NCBI GenBank assembly: GCA_934045075.1
Contig: OW203729.1
Location: 10,422,704 to 10,486,703, forward strand
Direction of reading: 5' to 3'
DNA from: Yponomeuta sedellus
Taxonomy: Eukaryota; Arthropoda; Insecta; Lepidoptera; Yponomeutidae
Length of the DNA: 64,000 bases
A program made the translations under genes and the position numbers. Each line of letters starts with the position of its first letter. The stretch's first letter is position 1. This document shows positions 59,601 through 64,000 of this stretch, in pieces. The notes beneath the pieces are model-generated. The model saw only the letters and a program-made list of their open reading frames with translations, ran no database searches and was not told the DNA's origin.

Positions 59601-59963
59601 TTTCGATGTTTCATTCAGACCACAAATATGGAAAAAAGCACGAAAAAAGTCTGAAGTTTTTGTTGTTATTTTTTTTGCTAGAATTTACCAAAACAAAGTC
59701 TGATCAACAAGAAAAAACAAAACACCTCTTACAAATTAGTTTTTTCTGGAGAAACTTACCCTAAACATGTCAGGCGATGCTGTCCCTGCTGAGGAGCCAC
59801 TAGCCCCGTCCGCCTGCGCAGCACGAGGCTGGGCTGCGGTGGTGCCGCACTCCGCCGTGAGGGTCTCCCGGTCGTCAGCCACGTCTCGTACCCGATCGTC
59901 AGGGTCCAGAATCCCGCCCGAGCTGGCCCGCAGCGCCCGAACACCCACCCATGTCTCCGGGCC
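31721..59963 (-). CDS. baz: Bazooka / Par-3 polarity scaffold (18-exon chain, 5' incomplete)
   Basis: Bazooka (Par-3) is the cortical scaffold of the Par-6/aPKC complex that sets apical polarity in epithelia and neuroblasts. Eighteen exons join on the minus strand with matching phases into 1,075 codons plus stop: partial N-terminal domain, two linker exons with RRGSEP and KRWSAAA, an SLPRD linker, PDZ2, PDZ3, an RNESYYMA segment, an SMSEKRH segment, CR3 (GPSLGMRKSSSLESLQ), KKPGLLKSLSTMFR, and a YYEYES C-terminus. The fly and mammalian proteins share this order. The initiator exon is outside the window. PDZ1 is not found. Four exons have degenerate local tandem copies. Introns carry LINE, SINE and MITE insertions. 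Identity is very secure; the exact ends of the last two exons and of the SMSEKRH exon are less so. Confidence 0.93.
31812..32242. other. baz intron DNA without feature
   Basis: GC-rich just upstream of the terminal exon, then unremarkable. Confidence 0.4.
32243..32610 (-). repeat. Family A repeat (minus), first of a tandem pair
   Basis: Near-complete minus copy from 'atcaacccttatatgtcccc' to 'cgcctaggccacgagcgctt'. It abuts a second copy. Confidence 0.75.
32603..32945 (-). repeat. Family A repeat (minus), second of a tandem pair
   Basis: A second copy, same orientation, starting about 365 bp after the first and with several small internal deletions (for example 'gatgcaggaag' region and 'cttgcgaagggaagcgctcg'). 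The shared 'cttcacgtgactactcg' leader before both copies suggests a tandem duplication including flank, followed by decay. Confidence 0.7.
32946..36180. other. baz intron DNA, mostly featureless
   Basis: No host exon recognised. A SINE-like fragment ('ggaaatcgtgaggaaacctg' and neighbouring bases) occurs near 34745. Possible LINE 3'-end remnants near 35460-35560 are too weak to call. Confidence 0.4.
36187..37380 (-). mobile_element. 5'-truncated LINE fragment with six tandem 3' ends
   Basis: 37110-37380 is the complement of the last codons and 3' UTR of the LINE at 41.2-43.2 kb (for example 'tccttcatggggcattgtat' reversed). Beyond it the terminal ~155-bp segment repeats six times, with unit starts ('gaaaagaagaag') at 36187, 36343, 36499, 36653, 36809 and 36965. 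Each unit contains the LINE terminus plus the tail and a short 'agaacaaagagggctggagt' stretch that is not LINE sequence. Confidence 0.85.
37396..37620 (+). repeat. tRNA-derived SINE (plus)
   Basis: Head 37398-37470: 'gtggcgtagcggtaacgc' (A-box arm) and 'gcgggttcgaatcccgg' (B box). It is followed by an A-rich junction and a tRNA-unrelated body ('gtttacatgtttgtgacgtc'). The missing proper anticodon arm argues against a working tRNA. It inserted directly next to the truncated LINE end. Confidence 0.65.
37631..37793. mobile_element. 163-bp MITE with ~37-bp inverted ends
   Basis: 37631-37667 and 37756-37793 are inverted repeats ('attaaaactg...' and '...cagttttaat') with one indel and one mismatch. 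The centre holds 'ccgacgtttcggcac'. Sits about 45 bp below a baz exon. Confidence 0.75.
37837..37923 (-). CDS. baz: baz exon 17 (RREKLSEVQIGQMRRT)
   Basis: 87 nt reading ARREKLSEVQIGQMRRTVRE then QRAKAQEE, a charged helix-like segment. CAG acceptor above, GTGAGC donor below, and it joins both neighbours in phase (2 to 2). I do not recall an exact counterpart in other species, so membership rests on splice signals, phase and coding look. Confidence 0.65.
38010..38235 (+). repeat. tRNA-like inverted-end element (plus)
   Basis: Pre-domain 'cagccagatgtcgctgcctg' precedes a plus tRNA-like domain at 38096-38167 (A box 'tagctcagttgg', B box region 'gggctcgaatccc'). The end block 'ttagcctctaaatag' and 'ccttagcacgggttagtgca' follow. 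Confidence 0.7.
38655..38765 (+). repeat. (GT)n-type compound microsatellite
   Basis: About 110 bp of gtgtgt with interspersed tatgcgtgcg variants. Open frames on both strands here are artefacts of the repeat. Confidence 0.95.
38989..39310 (-). CDS. Unidentified ORF, possible exon or retrocopy
   Basis: An open minus-strand frame of about 100 codons ends with a stop at 38989. It contains LFILKVVLAQHKKVINSSEY, RLAPFLHQLIYNAVVSA and LVITNWLSELDYVGTEKL. Composition looks like a real helical protein rather than chance. I cannot name it. A possible acceptor (ACAAG) precedes the first codons and an upstream TAA closes the frame, so it could be a last coding exon or the remnant of a retrocopied gene. 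It lies inside a baz intron in the same orientation, but no in-phase join to baz is evident. Confidence 0.35.
39311..41150. other. baz intron DNA without recognised exon
   Basis: Locally repeated 'tagcgactta' motifs at about 39910-40010. Nothing else supported. Confidence 0.4.
41155..43168 (+). mobile_element. 5'-truncated CR1/Daphne-like LINE
   Basis: The element reads plus. RT frames span 41159-42969 and are followed by a ~200-bp 3' UTR ending 'aaccttttcatttcatttca'. That same terminal sequence occurs in the array at 36.2-37.1 kb and at the right edge of the window (63.9-64.0 kb). Clade is suggested by RT motif style (FRPVSVLPVLSKIFEK, FADDTSLIF), not by alignment. Inserted in a baz intron, antisense to the gene. 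Confidence 0.8.
41159..42969 (+). pseudogene. LINE reverse transcriptase, broken
   Basis: Frame 1 (41159-41491) covers the RT approach region. A frame change near 41465 leads into 41473-41901, with LVPLFKSGDKQDPTNFRPVS, GFTQGCSTTDA and GVFCDLSKAFDCVDHKTLL (first catalytic Asp). A TAA at 41899-41901 interrupts the same frame, which then resumes: RIGVPQGSILRPFLFLVYVN, then IVLFADDTSLIF (catalytic FADD), then a thumb and C-terminal part ending NYSQYNV. One frameshift plus one nonsense codon make it inactive; the endonuclease half is missing. Confidence 0.85.
43169..43761. other. baz intron DNA
   Basis: No feature recognised apart from the LINE edge. Confidence 0.4.
43762..43829 (-). CDS. baz: baz exon 16 (YVNYDEIQ)
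   Basis: 68 nt reading SMDSAWGPSGHYVNYDEIQQ then NL. The YVNY-EIQ pattern resembles the late YANYEDL/YAEIQ-type segments of other Par-3 proteins. TTCGCAG acceptor, GTAAGT donor. Enters at phase 0, leaves at phase 2. Confidence 0.85.
43830..44929. other. baz intron DNA
   Basis: AT-rich, no feature supported. Confidence 0.4.
44930..45080 (-). CDS. baz: baz exon 15 (SRPAVSHSRQ, Gln/Pro-rich)
   Basis: 151 nt (148 with the second acceptor). Reads PAVSHSRQASGERSDKSDER then RERHAPPYRGPPRTQ and a PQSQSQSQPQ run. The acceptor is CAGCAG: cutting after either keeps the frame and adds or drops one serine-like codon boundary. Donor GTACAT. Low-complexity, probably disordered region. Confidence 0.8.
45186..45390 (+). 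repeat. tRNA-like inverted-end element (plus, B box damaged)
   Basis: Same family as at 38.0 kb, with pre-domain, tRNA-like domain and 'agcctctaaataggtttt' end. Here the T-arm has lost about 8 bases ('agaggtcgaatccc'), which removes the B box. Confidence 0.7.
45457..45597 (-). CDS. baz: baz exon 14 (IGKPHKKEPE)
   Basis: 141 nt reading IGKPHKKEPEIYGRTQVGRS then SEKSLSRDALARHSRSEELK. It follows the MFR end of exon 13, as basic stretches follow MFRFGK in fly and mammalian Par-3. CAACAG acceptor, GTACAT donor, phase 2 to 2. Confidence 0.85.
45728..45770. repeat. Perfect 17-bp stem hairpin in baz intron
   Basis: Arms 45728-45744 and 45754-45770 with a 9-nt loop. A direct repeat 'gtacttcaatc' flanks and overlaps the loop (45711-45722 region and 45744-45754). 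Confidence 0.8.
46561..46749. mobile_element. ~189-bp snapback MITE in baz intron
   Basis: About 50 bp at each end are inverted repeats: 'ggctaggcgcgcac...' with '...gtgcgcgcttagcc', and inside them 'gtgactgtttcgtcact' with 'agtgacgaaacagtcac'. An inner pair ('atggagatgcgcg' with 'cgcgcatctccat') extends the fold nearly to the centre. Confidence 0.8.
46803..46923 (-). CDS. baz: baz exon 13 (KKPGLLKSLSTMFR)
   Basis: 121 nt reading LKHWLTDDHHGPDIIRGSPQ then QSSLSHKKPGLLKSLSTMFR. Fly and mammalian Par-3 have an equivalent basic 'KxGxLxGLGxMFR' patch after CR3, implicated in membrane contact. TTCCAG acceptor, GTAACT donor, phases 1 to 2. Confidence 0.9.
46966..47190 (-). repeat. Family A repeat (minus, internally deleted)
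   Basis: Both ends of the family are present ('gttatcaacccttgtatg' and 'cgcctaggccacgagcgctt'), but the central ~150 bp around the 'cttgcgaagcacgg' block is gone. Confidence 0.7.
47423..47548 (-). CDS. baz: baz exon 12, CR3 aPKC-binding motif
   Basis: 126 nt reading MQVGPSLGMRKSSSLESLQT then AIQETQRNPGRHEPIYARAN. GPSLGM(K/R)KSSSLESLQT is the signature of Par-3 CR3, where aPKC binds and phosphorylates the central serine. Sequence is essentially unchanged from other animals, which secures the gene's identity. TTACAG acceptor, GTAAGT donor, phase 1 to 1. Confidence 0.98.
48001..48360 (-). repeat. 101-bp tandem repeat made from the baz exon 11 donor boundary
   Basis: About 3.7 copies with an exact 101-bp period ('ccatggcggcg' at 48011, 48112, 48213, 48314). 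The two central copies look identical. Each unit holds ~71 nt of exon 11 (EKRHAAMDAKAT-type codons to KELK) plus the GTGAGT donor and ~30 nt of intron. Extra donors sit at exon ends 48067 and 48168. Only the donor at 48269 keeps frame with the CR3 exon. Confidence 0.92.
48269..48462 (-). CDS. baz: baz exon 11 (FSRDAVGRRSMSEKRHA)
   Basis: 194 nt reading GSGVPESESECGDGAFSRDA then VGRRSMSEKRHAAMDAK and TYRKIKELK. The FSRDA-GR-S-SEK-HAA-DA pattern is strongly conserved in fly Baz, and SMSEKR in mammals. The acceptor could be at 48462 or 48450 (both in phase); neither has a strong pyrimidine tract. Donor GTGAGT at 48268. Its 3' part is tandemly repeated just downstream. Confidence 0.9.
48463..49156. 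other. baz intron DNA
   Basis: No feature recognised. Confidence 0.4.
49157..49730 (-). CDS. baz: baz exon 10 (NPVIDRLTG, RNESYYMA)
   Basis: 574 nt, the largest exon. Begins ESMDSLARWKDDTPP, has an Asn/Ser-rich stretch, WNPVIDRLTGLRNESYYMAT and VIIEEDYGTTR. NPV(L/I)DRLTG and RNESYYMAT are conserved in fly Baz after PDZ3. GCAG acceptor, GTAAGA donor, phase 1 to 2. Confidence 0.96.
50020..50175 (-). repeat. SINE body fragment ('ctctcagagtagagat' type)
   Basis: Shares 'cacgcgtgcccagcgcagat' and 'tggcaatttcaagcgctcaa' with the copies at 26.6 and 53.98 kb; no tRNA head seen. Confidence 0.55.
50300..50451 (-). CDS. baz: baz exon 9, PDZ3 second half
   Basis: 152 nt reading LHTNDQLLSVNGVTLVGQSN then AEAMETLRRAL and GNISLTIARRT. 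This is the NDQLL-VNG...NAEAMETLRR core of Par-3 PDZ3. ACCAG acceptor, GTAAGT donor, phase 2 to 1. Confidence 0.98.
50452..51183. other. baz intron DNA
   Basis: Nothing supported beyond AT-rich sequence. Confidence 0.4.
51184..51359 (-). CDS. baz: baz exon 8, PDZ3 first half
   Basis: 176 nt reading LRLDVPVHDSEKAGLGISVK then GKVTVGPDPQDLGIFIKSVL and HGGAASRDGR. VPVHD-EKAGLG-SVKGK is the carboxylate-binding loop region of PDZ3; the insertion between it and DLGIF is shorter than in the fly. CCAG acceptor, GTAGG donor, phase 0 to 2. Confidence 0.98.
51360..51804. other. baz intron DNA
   Basis: AT-rich, no feature supported. Confidence 0.4.
51805..52150. repeat. Two tRNA-like domains in inverted orientation inside one element
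   Basis: Starts with 'tactatttttatttttaatg' and 'cactaacccgtgctaaggac', then a minus tRNA-like domain (about 51876-51954). The pre-domains follow back to back, then a plus tRNA-like domain (about 52070-52142, A box 'tggctcagatgg', B box 'ggattcgaatccc'). The arrangement is a large imperfect palindrome. Confidence 0.75.
52259..52543 (-). CDS. baz: baz exon 7, linker between PDZ2 and PDZ3
   Basis: 285 nt (95 codons, phase 0 to 0). Reads RIEPQQSPTKYIEKAIGTPN, then a Ser/Asn-rich linker with ARISKSSSKDDLIQDQSTES and LLQEALNSSSNS. TTTCCAG acceptor, GTAAGT donor. Linker position and phases fit; sequence is poorly conserved. Confidence 0.92.
52860..53120 (+). repeat. tRNA-derived SINE (plus)
   Basis: Head at 52866-52925: 'gtagcggagcggtagaacac' (A box) and 'cgtgggttcgaacg' (B box). 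The body runs through 'ggtagcaataccactcgttg' and 'gtaaagaaaccctagtgtct', the inverse of the body joined to the minus SINE at 26.6 kb. Confidence 0.65.
53266..53418 (-). CDS. baz: baz exon 6, PDZ2 second half
   Basis: 153 nt, 51 codons, phase 0 to 0: GAAVTDGRLRAGDRLVSVNN then VSVTTLTQQQAVALLRNTPA and DIVVERQ. GAA--DGRL--GDRL--V is the shared Par-3 PDZ2 helix-strand unit. TTCCAG acceptor; donor GTTAGC is weaker than its neighbours. Confidence 0.97.
53419..53975. other. baz intron DNA
   Basis: No feature recognised. Confidence 0.4.
53976..54125 (-). repeat. SINE body fragment
   Basis: 'tctcagagagaaagtatggg', 'cacgcgtgcccactgcggat' and 'tggcatttcaagcgctt' match the body at 26.6, 30.9 and 50.0 kb. 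Confidence 0.6.
54286..54479 (-). CDS. baz: baz exon 5, PDZ2 first half
   Basis: 194 nt reading VGNSERAITGTEVPVSPSSK, then STQTISVTLIKGEKGLGFTI, then TTRDNPTGGHCPIYIKNILP. KG--GLGF--TTRDNP-GG-CPIYIKNILP is the hallmark of Par-3 PDZ2, nearly identical in the fly. TTTCAG acceptor with a long pyrimidine tract; donor GTTGG. It accepts phase 1 directly from exon 4. Confidence 0.98.
54480..55055. other. baz intron where PDZ1 would be expected
   Basis: No PDZ1 signature (no GxLGL/ALPD or RDDRILEING-type segment) was found in the three minus frames. A GTAAGT-like donor lies near 54844-54849 and another near 54583-54589, but the frames before them contain stops. Confidence 0.5.
55056..55225 (-). pseudogene. 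Decayed duplicate of baz exon 4
   Basis: Closely matches exon 4 from YGS through LGQDTSVSGHHNHRVEDMLR. Where exon 4 reads CTGCGATGGGTC the copy reads CTGCGGTGAGTC, giving both a TGA stop in frame and a GTGAGT donor-like site. The rest (TRVNRLAVQKRPLDLLPG) is still recognisable. Its own acceptor-like TAG is in a different phase, so inclusion would break the protein. Confidence 0.85.
55256..55458 (-). CDS. baz: baz exon 4 (SLPRD linker)
   Basis: 203 nt reading SGVWLDAAERVQTYGSKSLP, then RDARREPLGQDTSVSGHHNH, then RVEDMLRWVTGV and VQERPLDLLPE. SKSLPR-(S/A)RR-EPLGQ precedes PDZ1 in the fly. After LGQ the sequence does not resemble PDZ1. CCTCAG acceptor, GTAATT donor, phase 2 to 1. Confidence 0.93.
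55459..56155. other. baz intron DNA
   Basis: Contains a common 'cgaaagtttgtgagtgtgta' type repeat fragment near 55540. No exon recognised. Confidence 0.35.
56160..56665 (-). repeat. Minisatellite built from the baz exon 3 / donor boundary
   Basis: About eight copies of a 55-70-bp unit. The core 'gcatggagaggcggttgg' occurs near 56193, 56257, 56321, 56384, 56453, 56523, 56577 and 56647. On the minus strand each unit encodes the exon end (NRLSMQF), then a GTGAGC/GTGAAC-like donor and the start of the intron. Only the 56630 copy is spliced in the model. Confidence 0.85.
56630..56787 (-). CDS. baz: baz exon 3 (KRWSAAA ... RLSMQF)
   Basis: 158 nt reading VTDQTKRWSAAAVCRDEGRP, then a Pro-rich stretch, then HFQRQTNRLSMQFSGPG. 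KRWSAAA and RLSMQF both occur in this order in the fly protein. CACAG acceptor, GTGAGC donor, phase 0 to 2. Its 3' end seeds the adjacent minisatellite. Confidence 0.88.
56788..57355. other. baz intron DNA
   Basis: AT-rich, no feature supported. Confidence 0.4.
57359..57744 (-). pseudogene. Three decayed tandem copies of baz exon 2
   Basis: Copies at about 57359-57450, 57528-57620 and 57640-57730. The 57528 copy reads VGAELGDGPSGLQVRRDSES then HQDTPP, with TAG at 57534-57536 just before an otherwise matching donor. The 57359 copy reads TAELDDGVRWL then TAG. The 57640 copy reads GSKLNDGASKLQLR. All share order and strand with exon 2. Confidence 0.85.
57745..57894 (-). CDS. baz: baz exon 2 (VRRGSEPSL)
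   Basis: 150 nt, 50 codons, phase 0 to 0. Reads GGGGVGGSMRVPSTDTCVEV, then GAELEDGASGLQVRRGSEPS and LHQDTPPQRQ. VRR(S/G)S(D/E)P is a conserved Par-3 motif between the N-terminal domain and PDZ1 that can be phosphorylated to bind 14-3-3. AACAG acceptor; donor GTCTGT is non-ideal but is shared with the decayed copies. Confidence 0.92.
57895..59759. other. baz intron DNA
   Basis: AT-rich, no exon or element confidently recognised. Confidence 0.4.
59760..59963 (-). CDS. baz: baz exon 1 of the visible chain, second half of N-terminal domain
   Basis: 204 nt, 68 codons, phase 0 to 0. Reads GPETWVGVRALRASSGGILD then PDDRVRDVADDRETLTAECG, a Gly/Ala/Ser linker and SPDMFR. SGGILDPDD-V-DVADDRE is the end of the PB1-like oligomerisation domain (CR1) that lets Par-3 form filaments. 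The preceding exon with the start codon (MKV-type) was not found before 64,000. Confidence 0.97.
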
Positions 59964-60403
59964 CTGGAATAATGACAAAAATAGTAACATACGTTAATGA
60001 GGCGAAGTGGCTGATAAGGTGTCAAACTCTGGTTTTCCGGCTTTAGTTATTGGACCAATACCTACAATTATTGTAAAGTAGGTAATAAATTATTTACTGT
60101 ACATAGCCTTTATCAGCCTGTGTGGTGACACATAGAATACAAGCACCAAAGAGTTACTACAATATACTCGAACATCACGGATCCGTGTCGAACATGATCT
60201 AATATTCGTGTAGACAGGCAAGTGGTTCAAGACTTTAAGAAAATCTTTAATTTGAGTCTGTGAAGTAGAATTAATTGAAAAGAAGCTCAAAAGGACTAGT
60301 TTCCAGGGCCGTTAAACCTTATATAAAAAAATTGAAAAGGAGTATGTTAATGACAACATCCGTAGTTATTCATTATTTCTAATATAAAAAAAAAATTAAA
60401 AGC

Positions 60404-60435
60404 GCGTCAATCGGAATTCTCATTCCGATTGACGC
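60404..60435. repeat. Perfect 14-bp stem hairpin
   Basis: 'gcgtcaatcggaat' and 'attccgattgacgc' separated by 4 nt. Confidence 0.8.
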
Positions 60436-61414
60436 AGACTACGGTATTGCTAGAATAAACTTAATGCAAATCCTTTACCCTCAAATTTCGAGCTTTTGTG
60501 TTTGTACTGAAAATACTGACAATGAAAAAAGAAATAATGTGCATCGAAGATTTCTCTACCTAAATGCTCAAAGATGACTTTTACTTTTATCGATATTCTC
60601 TTGAACTTTATTGAAAATATTGGTAATTTTTTTTTTATAAAACTAAATCAATGTTTTAAATCGTTAAATCTTTGATTATTGTAGTCACGCCTATTTCCAG
60701 CCTCACTTAGCAGCTTGGTTGGCTCCGCAAGTATTGACTTGTCTTTGTCGTGGAGTTATAAAACTACTTCGTTTTCTGATTTATCAATTTGTGATGTTAT
60801 GTGCCTATCTGACAATTGAAAATTTACCCCTAAATGTACTAATCTAAAAATGTGGGCAATATTTTATTGTTCGCTGTTATAATAAATGAATATTAATGTA
60901 AAATCATAATTAAATTAATAATTTTAATTCGTCTATGTTACTGGAATTATTTTTAAGTACTGGAAACCCCAAGACTGTTGCAATGACAGCTATCACTGTC
61001 AGCAAAGAGATCGTAGATGGTCTGTGCTATATTGCCTCCCTCCCGGTTCAATATAAAGTAGGTACATAGGTATGTAATGAGATCCTCTGCAATAGATAAT
61101 GCCTGCATTATTTTCATCAGCGGGTACGCCCACATTTTGATAACCGCAAATTGTCTATTCAGACACGCTATTTTGAATCCAAATCCCCAGTGTAAAAAAG
61201 GCGCAATATGGTCAGGACACCAAAACACACTATACATAAAGCAGGAATATTAATTTGGGAAATAAACTTATGGTTTGTTACAATACTATAAATATTATTA
61301 TGATTGAATGATGCGTTGAAACGAAAGTTGAATATGATCTATTACCGTTTGATGTAATTTGGTTCAATTTGTTAATTAAAGATTGTCCTTGTTAACTTAT
61401 GCAATAATCCACTG

Positions 61415-61459
61415 ACCACTGAAGTTTCCACTAATCCTGTTAGTGGAAACTTCAGTGGT
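61415..61459. repeat. Perfect 19-bp stem hairpin
   Basis: Arms 61415-61433 and 61441-61459 around a 7-nt loop (atcctgt). Confidence 0.85.
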
Positions 61460-62072
61460 TTATGTATTTCTATATAATTATCTGCCATAGCCATAAAGGA
61501 CTTTGTCCATTTTGGGCCATACGTGGACAGAATGTAAGAGAAAAATCGAAATAACCCCTGATTATAATTAATTTCAAAACCAATATTTTTGCTTATCTCG
61601 TTGTATCAATCGACATTTTAAACAGTTACAAACTAATAAGAATTTTATCTAAAATCCAGTCTTTATTTTGTCAACCAGCCTTGATTTTTATTTCGGTGTT
61701 GCAATTTAAGAAATACAAATTGCACAGAAAACTATTCGGAGTTTCTAATGCAACGTGTTTTAGTATTATTTGGGTAAAAATTAATGCACACTAATGCAAC
61801 GGCATTACAATACTTGCTAGATATGTCGTATTCAATTATTGGTGTGATAAAATGATTAAAGAAATAATCTGGATTTGAGAGTAAACTATTTATTTATGGC
61901 AACACTAGACAAAAAAAATTGTTTGAATTGTCATTGTCACCGGCTAAAACAAAGTGATTCATTCATCATTCATTGTTTTGCCATAAACAAGAATTGAATT
62001 GAATTGAATTGTTTTTGCTGTTTTTGCTTCTCGTGAATATTGTTTCTTTTATTACTACTTTGGCTTGTTAAA

Positions 62073-62207
62073 ATGGATTCCGATTCTTCGTTTATTGATG
62101 ACCCCGGCTCAACTACGGATTTTGTACCGGACTTACTTTGTGGTACTTACCAAATAAAGCAAGCAAATCATAGGACACTTTGCAGCAAAAAACTTACAAT
62201 GCAGGTA
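62073..62207 (+). CDS. Candidate short first coding exon
   Basis: ATG in good context (aaaatgg) opens 44 codons beginning MDSDSSFIDDPGSTTDFVPD and ending KKLTMQ. It is followed at once by GTATAT, a plausible donor; the frame would stop at TGA four codons later. The AT-rich upstream 150 bp is compatible with an insect 5' UTR. No family is recognised and no second exon is seen before the window ends, so it may be chance. Confidence 0.3.
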
Positions 62208-62209
62208 TA

Positions 62210-62985
62210 TTGATGCAAATAGTTTAGGTACTGTAATAGGGTTCTTACTAACTCATACTACAAAACCTACTACTTAGTTTTAATTCAATTGACTGTTCAC
62301 GTTTAGCCAAATCGCCCATACAAAGTGGACAAAGTCCTTTCCCAAGCATAGTTCCATTGGACAAAAATTTTATAATAATGATGCAAAGAATACGTGGGGA
62401 AACTGTGCTAGTCCTTATCTAGCCAGTCAAAAACTCTTGTAGACTGTAATTTTGCAATACAAACACTATCAATCAATATGCGAGATACCGAGATAGCTTT
62501 TTGCCGGTAACGTAAGTTTTTGTCGTGATCTTAGAAACTGCTGAATAACAGGAACGAGTTCCCACGCAAGTTGCGTTCAATTCGACCGAGGCATTCACTC
62601 GCCTGAATTGCTCTCGGTTTGTGGATGTTTTGTCCGTCCGCTCCACTCTCCTTTGTGCGAGCGTCACTGAGTGATGCTGATGTCAAAGCGCCTTTTATAT
62701 GTGATCGTTTATCTCCCTATGCGAATATGAGATGAAAGGCAACTCAAGGCGTGCTTTGAACTTCGCTAAAATCTTGATTGTTTTTTTTCTTTTTGGGAGC
62801 GCTGCTTCAGAAATCTTTTGGTTGTTTTTCGAAGTTGCGTGACATCTGTATGCCCAACAGTCTCCTTGAACTGTCTACGGGATATTTGTGGTTGTCGAAA
62901 AAGCGCGAAAAACAGAAAGGCCCTCAAGGCTACACCGAAAGACGTAGACTTCTGTCGCGTAGTATTGGCACGAAAGCTTTGTAAA
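62210..62985. other. Intergenic DNA
   Basis: No gene recognised. Confidence 0.35.
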
Positions 62986-62989
62986 GACG

Positions 62990-63165
62990 AAAAGAGCAAC
63001 GTCGTACCCAAGTGACGGACTTTCGGTCACGCTCTCTGGCGGCTGCGAGGCGGGCCAGCCGCTTGAGCCGAGGCGGAGGCACCGGCCTGGCCTGCAGCCC
63101 CGAAGACGCCATCTGCGGCCATCTAGGGCCCGGCACGATTCGCACAAGCACTTTAAAGACACTTC
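62990..63165. promoter_or_regulatory. Short GC/CpG-rich block
   Basis: About 170 bp of CpG-rich sequence in AT-rich surroundings, open on several frames without recognisable protein. It could be a promoter or untranslated exon; direction unknown. Confidence 0.2.
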
Positions 63166-63904
63166 ACGTTGCCAAAGTCACTTCTACTTCAGACGTTTTG
63201 CTCAATGAGTTAGATACACTTTCTAATGCAGTTGTTGCTTAACTTTGCTTAACAAAGTCGCAAAACTATGTAGTCACTCACTATTGTTAATAAATGCTGT
63301 AAATAACTCTGACAATGCCCTATGCAGTTTAAACAAAAAAATTCGAACTGGTAAACATATTTTTGACACACCGTGGCATTTTAATCTACTGCAATGTGTG
63401 GGAATTGTGCTTGGCACAATGATAAACGAGATGTAGTCCAGATTCGTCAAAATAAATAAACAAATAAATAACTTCCACACAAAACAAACGTCAAACCGAC
63501 AACGACACTTGTCCTCGTCCCAAATAGGACACCCTAACACCAAACTAGGACAACCCGAAACTGTGGTATGGTAATCTAAACTTAGATCATGGTTTAAATA
63601 GTCATTTAAACCGCAGGAACCTGCAGCTTTGGGCAGGAGCCAAGAAGCAAATCCCAGAATCAAACGCTGTTCTGCCGTCGCTACTGACATAGATAACGTA
63701 CAATAACAAGGCAATGGTCCAGATGGAACCTTGGCCTTCGCGCGCGACTGGCTGCAAAGAACGCGCGCTCACGTGCGCTTGCGCTGATGCACTCCTGACT
63801 GCACTTGTGTTAACTAAGCATGATGCGGCATAACTGTTCACCACCGCTCTGTGCTAAATGCTACCTCAACTGTTAGCTGGTAATTTCTGACATGCAAAAT
63901 TGAA

Positions 63905-64000
63905 AAAGTCTAAATATTTTCTACCAAAGTAGCACAGAAACTGCGACTTAATGCACGTTGCAAGTTAAACTAGGTGTCCATTTCAAAATCTACATTAAGT
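63905..64000 (-). mobile_element. 3' end of a CR1/Daphne-like LINE, cut by the window edge
   Basis: 'cagaaactgcgacttaatg' and 'actaggtgtccatttcaaaa' match the terminal repeat of the LINE copies at 36.2-37.1 kb and 43.0-43.17 kb. Minus orientation; continues beyond 64,000. Confidence 0.7.

Larger units (their letters stand above)
59964..62000. other. baz 5' intron or flank, no exon recognised
   Basis: Holds two perfect hairpins (60404-60435 and 61415-61459). A minus open frame at 60953-61237 has protein-like composition but no recognisable family. Confidence 0.4.

Noticed and set aside
60953..61237. 94-codon minus open frame
   Set aside because: Protein-like look but no family, no splice logic to baz and no start context; not enough to call a gene.
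62875..63242. Several overlapping frames in the GC-rich patch at 63.0-63.2 kb
   Set aside because: Open on three or more frames at once without motifs, as expected for a CpG-rich stretch.

Overview
This window looks like a piece of an insect nuclear genome, most likely a moth or butterfly. It is AT-rich and short on genes, with split coding exons, consensus GT-AG introns and many interspersed repeats. The RTE-type LINE start and the tRNA-derived SINE types resemble families I associate with Lepidoptera. That placement is inference from memory; no search was run.

Host gene: the right half (about 28.6-60.0 kb, minus strand) holds most of one gene, the bazooka/Par-3 polarity scaffold. Eighteen exons can be chained with every splice phase agreeing, from the second half of the N-terminal oligomerisation domain (59.76-59.96 kb) to a stop codon at 31.72 kb, 1,075 codons plus stop. 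The start codon lies beyond the right edge. PDZ2, PDZ3, the aPKC-binding CR3 motif and a YYEYE-type C-terminus are clear. PDZ1 is not found, and the chain is in frame without it. At four exons the exon, or its exon/donor boundary, has been tandemly copied locally: 57.36-57.89, 56.19-56.66, 55.06-55.46 and 48.00-48.35 kb. The extra copies carry stops or shift the frame.

Left half: no convincing host coding gene. There is a GC-rich block at 2.3-3.1 kb, an exact-looking 1,341-bp tandem duplication (3.89-6.57 kb), a complete Ty3/Gypsy-type LTR retrotransposon (12,318-18,584, minus, 309-bp LTRs, 4-bp target duplication), and a full-length but broken RTE-like LINE (about 19.1-22.25 kb, minus).

Baz introns and flanks carry a second LINE class (41.16-43.17 kb, plus) and a 5'-truncated relative whose 3' end is repeated six times (36.19-37.38 kb, minus). 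They also carry several snapback MITEs, tRNA-derived SINEs, an unclassified ~370-bp repeat ('family A') and an element with an internal tRNA-like domain and inverted ends. A short plus-strand candidate first exon lies at 62,073. Perfect short hairpins recur along the window.
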